A stretch of 27,414 nucleotides of DNA. It comes from DASWHF01 sp036393295 (lineage in GTDB: Bacteria; Pseudomonadota; Gammaproteobacteria; Acidiferrobacterales; UBA6901). The notes below the pieces were generated by a model, which worked only from the letters and a program-made list of their open reading frames with translations, had not been told where the DNA came from and did no database searches. Location: contig DASWHF010000100.1 of the NCBI GenBank assembly GCA_036393295.1, forward strand, positions 1-27,414, written 5' to 3'. Both the position numbers and the translations under genes were made by a program. Shown here piece after piece: positions 23,845 through 27,414 of this stretch. Each line of letters starts with the position of its first letter. Position 1 is the stretch's first letter.

Positions 23845-24244
23845 GATAGTCGGCCAGGATGCGGGCGTGATCGAAGGCGAGCCGTGCCGGCAGCGCGTCG
23901 ATCGCGCAGACCCGCACGGCCCGGGCATCGTCCTGTGCCACGGGCGCGCCGCGCGCCTCGCCGACGTAGACCGCCGAGGCGGTGTGGCCGCGCGGGTCGC
24001 GCGCCGGATCGGAATAGCAGCCGAGCAGCGCCGTGAGCCGGACGTCGAGGCCGGTCTCCTCGCGGGCCTCGCGCACCGCCGCCTGCTCCAGGCTCTCGCC
24101 GACGTCCACGAATCCGCCGGGCAGCGCCCAACCCGGCGGCGGGTTGCGGCGCTCGATCAGCACGACCGGCCGGCCGGGCCGGTCGGTCAGCTCGATCACG
24201 ACATCGACGGTCAGCGCCGGCGTCACCGGCCGGTTGCCCGTCAT
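23798..24244 (-). CDS. Nudix hydrolase
   Basis: Nudix enzymes hydrolyse nucleoside diphosphates linked to another group. The 148-residue protein has a complete Nudix box, GGFVDVGESLEQAAVREAR with EETGL (about residues 43-66), including the metal-binding REAREE glutamates. The flanking ERRNPPPGWALPGG and CYSDPARDPRGH segments resemble the ADP-ribose pyrophosphatase group, but the substrate cannot be read from sequence. The gene is convergent with the MscS gene, and the last 16 codons overlap its 3' end on the other strand. Confidence 0.9.
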   Translation of the reverse strand: MTGNRPVTPALTVDVVIELTDRPGRPVVLIERRNPPPGWALPGGFVDVGESLEQAAVREAREETGLDVRLTALLGCYSDPARDPRGHTASAVYVGEARGAPVAQDDARAVRVCAIDALPARLAFDHARILADYLRFRATGARPAPASA

Positions 24245-24442
24245 TGCGGTACCCGCGCCGGGCGGGTGGGCGCTGAACTTGCCGGCATGCTCAAGGTCTC
24301 ATTGGGCTACACGAACACGAACCGGGATTATCTCCCCGACCGGGCGAAAAAAGCCAGCCGAATGAGGCACCTAGCAGCATGCGGTAGTCGTTCCGAGCCG
24401 TTAACCGCGATTCCGGCGCGGGGCTTTCCGCTCGCTTTCGGC

Positions 24443-24448
24443 TATACT
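24443..24448 (+). promoter_or_regulatory. Candidate -10 box of the desaturase gene
   Basis: TATACT lies 70 bp upstream of the desaturase ATG in the 274-base gap after the Nudix gene. The -35 region has no good TTGACA match, so an activator may be needed. Confidence 0.35.
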
Positions 24449-24518
24449 GTCGCCGTGAGTTCGCCGCACCGCCTTCCGGTATTTTTCCTTGCCATTCGAC
24501 AGGAGTACACCCGCATCC

Positions 24519-25715
24519 ATGTTTTTTGACGGCCTGATTCAACTGCCCTGGTGGGGCTACGTCATCGTCGCCCTGGCCCTGACCCACGTCACCATCGCCG
24601 GCGTCACGATCTTCCTCCACCGCCATCAGGCGCACCGCGCCCTCGACCTGCACCCGATCGTCAGTCATTTCTTCCGCTTCTGGCTGTGGCTCACCACCAG
24701 CATGGTGACCAAGGAATGGGCGGCGATCCACCGCAAGCACCACGCCAAGGTCGAGACCCCCGACGACCCGCACAGCCCGCAGCAGCACGGCATCAACAAG
24801 GTGCTGTGGCTGGGCGTGACGCTCTATCACCACGAGACGCGCAACGCCGAGACCCTGCAGAAATACGGCCACGGCACCCCCGACGACTGGATCGAGCGCA
24901 AGCTCTATACCGGCCACAGCTCGCTCGGGCTGTTGCTGATGCTGGCCATCGACCTCACGCTGTTCGGCGCGGTCGCCGGGACGCTCATCTGGCTGACCCA
25001 GATCGCCTGGATCCCGTTCTGGGCGGCGGGCGTGATCAATGGCATCGGTCATTACTTCGGCTACCGCAACTACGAGGTCGGCGACGCCTCGCGCAACATC
25101 GTCCCCTGGGGCATCCTGATCGGCGGCGAGGAGCTGCACAACAACCATCACACCTTCGCCAGCTCGGCCAAGCTGTCGTCCAAGTGGTGGGAGTTCGACA
25201 TCGGCTGGATGTACATCCGGCTGCTGGAGATGGCGGGCCTCGCGCGCGTCAAGAAGATCCCGCCCGAATTGACCTTCGATCAGGCCAAGCAGCACATTGA
25301 CCTGGATACCGTGCGGGCTGTCGTCGCCAACCGCTTTCAGCTCATGGCGCAGTTCGCGCGCGAGGTGATGAAGAGCGTGTACCGCGAGGAACTGAAGAAG
25401 GTCGACCGCCGCGACCGCGAGAGCTGGAGGCTGCTCAAGCGCGCCAAGCGCCTGATGGTGCGCGAGGCGAAGCTGCTCGACGAGGCCGGCCGCGACTGGC
25501 TGCAGCGCGCTCTCAAGCGCTACCAGGATCTCAATACGGTGTACCACATGAAGCAGAAGCTGCAGGACATCTGGCAGCGCTCGGCGACCACCCAGGAGCA
25601 TCTGCTGCGCGCGCTCCAGGACTGGTGCCGCGAGGCCGAGGCCACCGGTATCCAGGCGCTACGCGATTTCGCCCACAAACTGCGCGGCTGCACGCTGGTG
25701 CCGGCACCGGCCTGA
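24519..25715 (+). CDS. Acyl-CoA (delta-9 type) fatty acid desaturase with long C-terminal tail
   Basis: The membrane di-iron enzyme introduces a double bond into fatty acyl chains. The 398-residue protein has the three histidine boxes: HRHQAH (H34-H39), HRKHH (H71-H75) and HNNHH (H207-H211). Hydrophobic pairs lie around residues 10-32, 48-62 and 126-172. The segment from about 265 to 398 is a soluble, charged, helical extension ending YHMKQKLQDIWQ...ALQDWCREAEATGIQALRDFA. This recalls the C-terminal core of ISL3-type transposases. From memory, similar tails occur in Pseudomonas DesB-like desaturases. The ATG at 24519 is chosen over an upstream TTG; AGGAG lies 14 bases before it. Confidence 0.92.
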   Translation: MFFDGLIQLPWWGYVIVALALTHVTIAGVTIFLHRHQAHRALDLHPIVSHFFRFWLWLTTSMVTKEWAAIHRKHHAKVETPDDPHSPQQHGINKVLWLGVTLYHHETRNAETLQKYGHGTPDDWIERKLYTGHSSLGLLLMLAIDLTLFGAVAGTLIWLTQIAWIPFWAAGVINGIGHYFGYRNYEVGDASRNIVPWGILIGGEELHNNHHTFASSAKLSSKWWEFDIGWMYIRLLEMAGLARVKKIPPELTFDQAKQHIDLDTVRAVVANRFQLMAQFAREVMKSVYREELKKVDRRDRESWRLLKRAKRLMVREAKLLDEAGRDWLQRALKRYQDLNTVYHMKQKLQDIWQRSATTQEHLLRALQDWCREAEATGIQALRDFAHKLRGCTLVPAPA

Positions 25716-25738
25716 CCGGCGCAGTTCGCGTCAACCCG

Positions 25739-25768
25739 AAAACCCGCCATCCGGCGGGTTTTCCTTTT
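25739..25768 (+). terminator. Rho-independent terminator, probably bidirectional
   Basis: AAAACCCGCC-atcc-GGCGGGTTTT (25739-25762), then CCTTTT, lies 24 bases after the desaturase stop. The A-run on its left side would serve the convergent DUF2238 gene. Confidence 0.88.
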
Positions 25769-25814
25769 GCATCGCCGTTCCCGACCGCGTGCCGGAGGAG
25801 CGCGATCGCCGCGG

Positions 25815-26450
25815 CTACGGCCGGGCGGACGACGTGACCGCCCGCAGGGCCATGGCCAGCACGGCGCCGAAAGTAGCAAGCCCCATGTCCCATTGCGCGT
25901 CCCAGATATCGCCCTGAGTGCCGAGGTAAGCGTCGCCCAGCTCCGGGCTCACCAGCACGGCAATGCCGGCCTCGATGAGCTCGAAAGCGGCGCTAAACGC
26001 CAGCACCGTCACCACTGCGAGCGGCGTCACCCAGGCGCGCGCGACACCCGCGGCGCGCAGCAGGATCTCCCGGAACGGATAAGCGATCAGCAGGCCGTAG
26101 GAGAAGTGCACGATACGGTCGTAGTGATTGCGCGCGAGATCGAACGAATCGCGCAGCCAGAATCCGACCGGCGTTTGCGAGTAGGTGTAGTGCGAACCGA
26201 CGAGGTGCAAGGTCAAAAATACCGTGAACAACAGGTACGACAGGTTCGAAAAGGGAAACCGCCGGTAGGTCGCGATCAGGATCGCGCCGTAGATCAACAC
26301 CAGCAAATTTTCCAGCAGCCAGTCGAAGCGGTCGACCGGCGCCCAGGCAGCCCATCCCCACACCAGCGCCAGCCAGGCGAGCATCGCCTTGAGCGGCCGG
26401 TTGCGCCGGAACCCGGCGCCGGGTGTCGCATGGGCAGGGGGCCGGGGCAT
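25815..26450 (-). CDS. DUF2238 (YjdF family) inner-membrane protein
   Basis: The 211-residue protein has about six transmembrane segments: AMLAWLALVWGWAAWAPV, LLENLLVLIYGAILIAT, LSYLLFTVFLTLHLVGSHY, the IVHFSYGLLIAYPF region, WVTPLAVVTVLAFSAAFELIE and LATFGAVLAMAL. The HLVGSHYTYSQTPVGFW, YDRIVHFSYGLL and GDIWDAQWDM motifs with conserved His, Asp and Glu are characteristic of DUF2238. Its function is unknown. The ATG at 26450 is the first sensible start; the longer frame is a shadow of the HNH gene, which ends 23 bp upstream on the same strand, so the two probably form one transcript. Confidence 0.87.
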   Translation of the reverse strand: MPRPPAHATPGAGFRRNRPLKAMLAWLALVWGWAAWAPVDRFDWLLENLLVLIYGAILIATYRRFPFSNLSYLLFTVFLTLHLVGSHYTYSQTPVGFWLRDSFDLARNHYDRIVHFSYGLLIAYPFREILLRAAGVARAWVTPLAVVTVLAFSAAFELIEAGIAVLVSPELGDAYLGTQGDIWDAQWDMGLATFGAVLAMALRAVTSSARP

Positions 26451-26473
26451 ACCGGCGGCCGCGTCGCGCGGTG

Positions 26474-27073
26474 TCAGCTGAGCTTCGCCAGCCGCTTGTG
26501 CAGAGGGCTGGTGCGCGGGAAATGCGCACGCAGGAATTCCATCTGGTCGGCGAGCACGCGCTTGCCCTGCAGGTAGACGTACTCGGCATGGGTCGGCGTG
26601 AACGGCACGGCGAGCAGCGTCATACCGGCCTCCTCCGGATGGCTGCCGGCCTTGTGGTTGTTGCAGCGCTTGCAGGCGGTGACGACGTTGTTCCAGGAAT
26701 CGGTGCCGCCGCGGCTCAAGGGCGTCACATGGTCGCGCGACAGGTCGCGCGCGTGGAACGGCTGGCCGCAGTACAGGCACAAATGGGCATCGCGCGCAAA
26801 CAGCGCCGGATTGCTGAGCGGCGGGGTGTAGTGCTCGCGCGCCTTGACGAAGGCGTGGTGGTCACCGGTCGTGGCGATGATCGAATTGACCTCGATCACG
26901 CTGCGCAGGCCGGTGATTGCATTGTAGCCGCCGTGGATGTGGTACAGCGGCACCCCGCAGGTGTAGGCGACCTGACCGAGATGATAGATACGCACCGCGT
27001 CCTGGAAATCGATCCACTCGAGCGGCATGCCGGAGATGTCGGTCCTTAAGACTTGCTGGTTCAGTGAGTACAC
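26474..27073 (-). CDS. HNH endonuclease family protein
   Basis: The 199-residue protein has a C-terminal HNH nuclease domain. Zinc cysteines occur as CLYCGQPF and CKRCNNHKAG. The catalytic core LSRDHVTPLSRGGTDSWNNV supplies the HNH His and Asn. The N-terminal half (EWIDFQDAVRIYHLGQVAY, then EVNSIIATTG) is typical of a widespread chromosomal family, not an intron-encoded enzyme. Its biological role is unclear. The GTG at 27073 is chosen because GGAAGGG lies six bases upstream; the TTG at 27079 would directly abut that site. It is upstream of the DUF2238 gene. Confidence 0.86.
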   Translation of the reverse strand: MYSLNQQVLRTDISGMPLEWIDFQDAVRIYHLGQVAYTCGVPLYHIHGGYNAITGLRSVIEVNSIIATTGDHHAFVKAREHYTPPLSNPALFARDAHLCLYCGQPFHARDLSRDHVTPLSRGGTDSWNNVVTACKRCNNHKAGSHPEEAGMTLLAVPFTPTHAEYVYLQGKRVLADQMEFLRAHFPRTSPLHKRLAKLS

Positions 27074-27414
27074 GATCAACCCTTCCGATCCGATCCTCCG
27101 GGACCTTAAGGCCGACAGAGGATATCTGACAAACCGCGCTATTTATCGCAGAAAAGGCCTTGTTTGTATAGTGTAATCCGGATTTCGCCGGCTTGCCCGG
27201 CGTTTCGCTCGCCGGCACTGCGCCGGATGCCCCGGTCGGGTCGTGCGCGCCGGGCGATCGGCCGTCGCTTCTGAGCGTCGGGCATTTTTACGCTTTTTGA
27301 CCGGAACCGGCTCCGTTCGTCGGTCTGCGTCGCCGATCGCGGGCACGGCGACCTTTCAGGCTTGCCAGGGAACGACACTACAGTTAATAATCGGTCCACC
27401 CTCGTTGCAGCAAG
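27074..27414. other. Gene-free end of window
   Basis: The last 341 bases contain no convincing gene on either strand. The minus-strand frame at 27139-27399 is arginine-rich and lacks a ribosome binding site. The part near 27150-27180 is AT-rich (with TATAGTGTAAT at 27167-27177) and may hold the HNH promoter. No tRNA or terminator is visible. Confidence 0.5.

Noticed and set aside
22471..23928. 485-codon minus-strand frame opposite the MscS-type gene
   Set aside because: It is rich in His, Gln and Asp without motifs, a typical shadow of a hydrophobic gene; the plus strand has an intact MscS core.
27139..27399. 86-codon minus-strand frame at the window end
   Set aside because: It is arginine- and proline-rich, has no ribosome binding site or homology signal, and overlaps the likely HNH promoter.

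Overview
This is a GC-rich chromosomal window that reads as a gammaproteobacterium. The main evidence is gene order: arsC-wrbA-DUF2069 converging on hda, with a PerM-like permease, pgsA-like gene, purM, purN and a DUF3108 gene beyond. From memory this matches the purN/purM-hda-wrbA-arsC neighbourhood of Pseudomonas and relatives. DsrE-domain proteins and a SoxW-like thioredoxin would suit a sulfur-metabolising lineage such as Chromatiales or Acidiferrobacterales, but that placement is inference. I see no tRNA, rRNA, CRISPR array, intact insertion sequence or phage gene.

Layout. 1-0.7 kb: a palindromic repeat cut by the window edge, then a lytic transglycosylase. 0.86-3.3 kb (minus strand): an overlapping operon of a TolC-family protein, a short periplasmic adaptor and an acylphosphatase, with no inner-membrane pump. 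3.4-4.6 kb: a nested palindromic repeat and two exported thioredoxin-fold genes (CPVC and CPWC). 4.8-7.1 kb: an aspartase-type lyase and glutamyl-Q tRNA(Asp) synthetase. 7.2-8.5 kb (minus): pirin plus a flavodoxin-fold reductase. 8.9-12.6 kb: acetyl-CoA synthetase and a 542-residue protein with a PilZ-like tail. 12.7-13.2 kb (minus): a LysM lipoprotein with a clear promoter and terminator. 13.4-14.7 kb: arsC-wrbA-DUF2069. 14.8-17.2 kb (minus): pgsA-like, perM-like and hda. 17.3-20.5 kb: purM-purN-DUF3108 and a 2OG-Fe(II) oxygenase. 20.5-22.3 kb: an ECF sigma factor, a one-TM protein with a periplasmic DsrE domain, and a secreted DsrE protein, closed by a terminator that occurs twice. 22.5-27.1 kb: MscS-type channel, Nudix hydrolase, acyl-CoA desaturase, DUF2238 membrane protein and an HNH endonuclease.

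Two things stand out. First, the ECF sigma / DsrE-domain putative anti-sigma / secreted DsrE cassette looks like a self-contained envelope signalling module in which sensor and secreted partner are paralogous. Second, a 93-bp palindromic element at the end of hda is flanked by a 10-bp direct repeat. Removing it with one repeat copy in silico restores an in-frame TAA, so the element seems to have inserted at the hda stop codon and given the protein a new end. Several other dispersed palindromes sit between genes.
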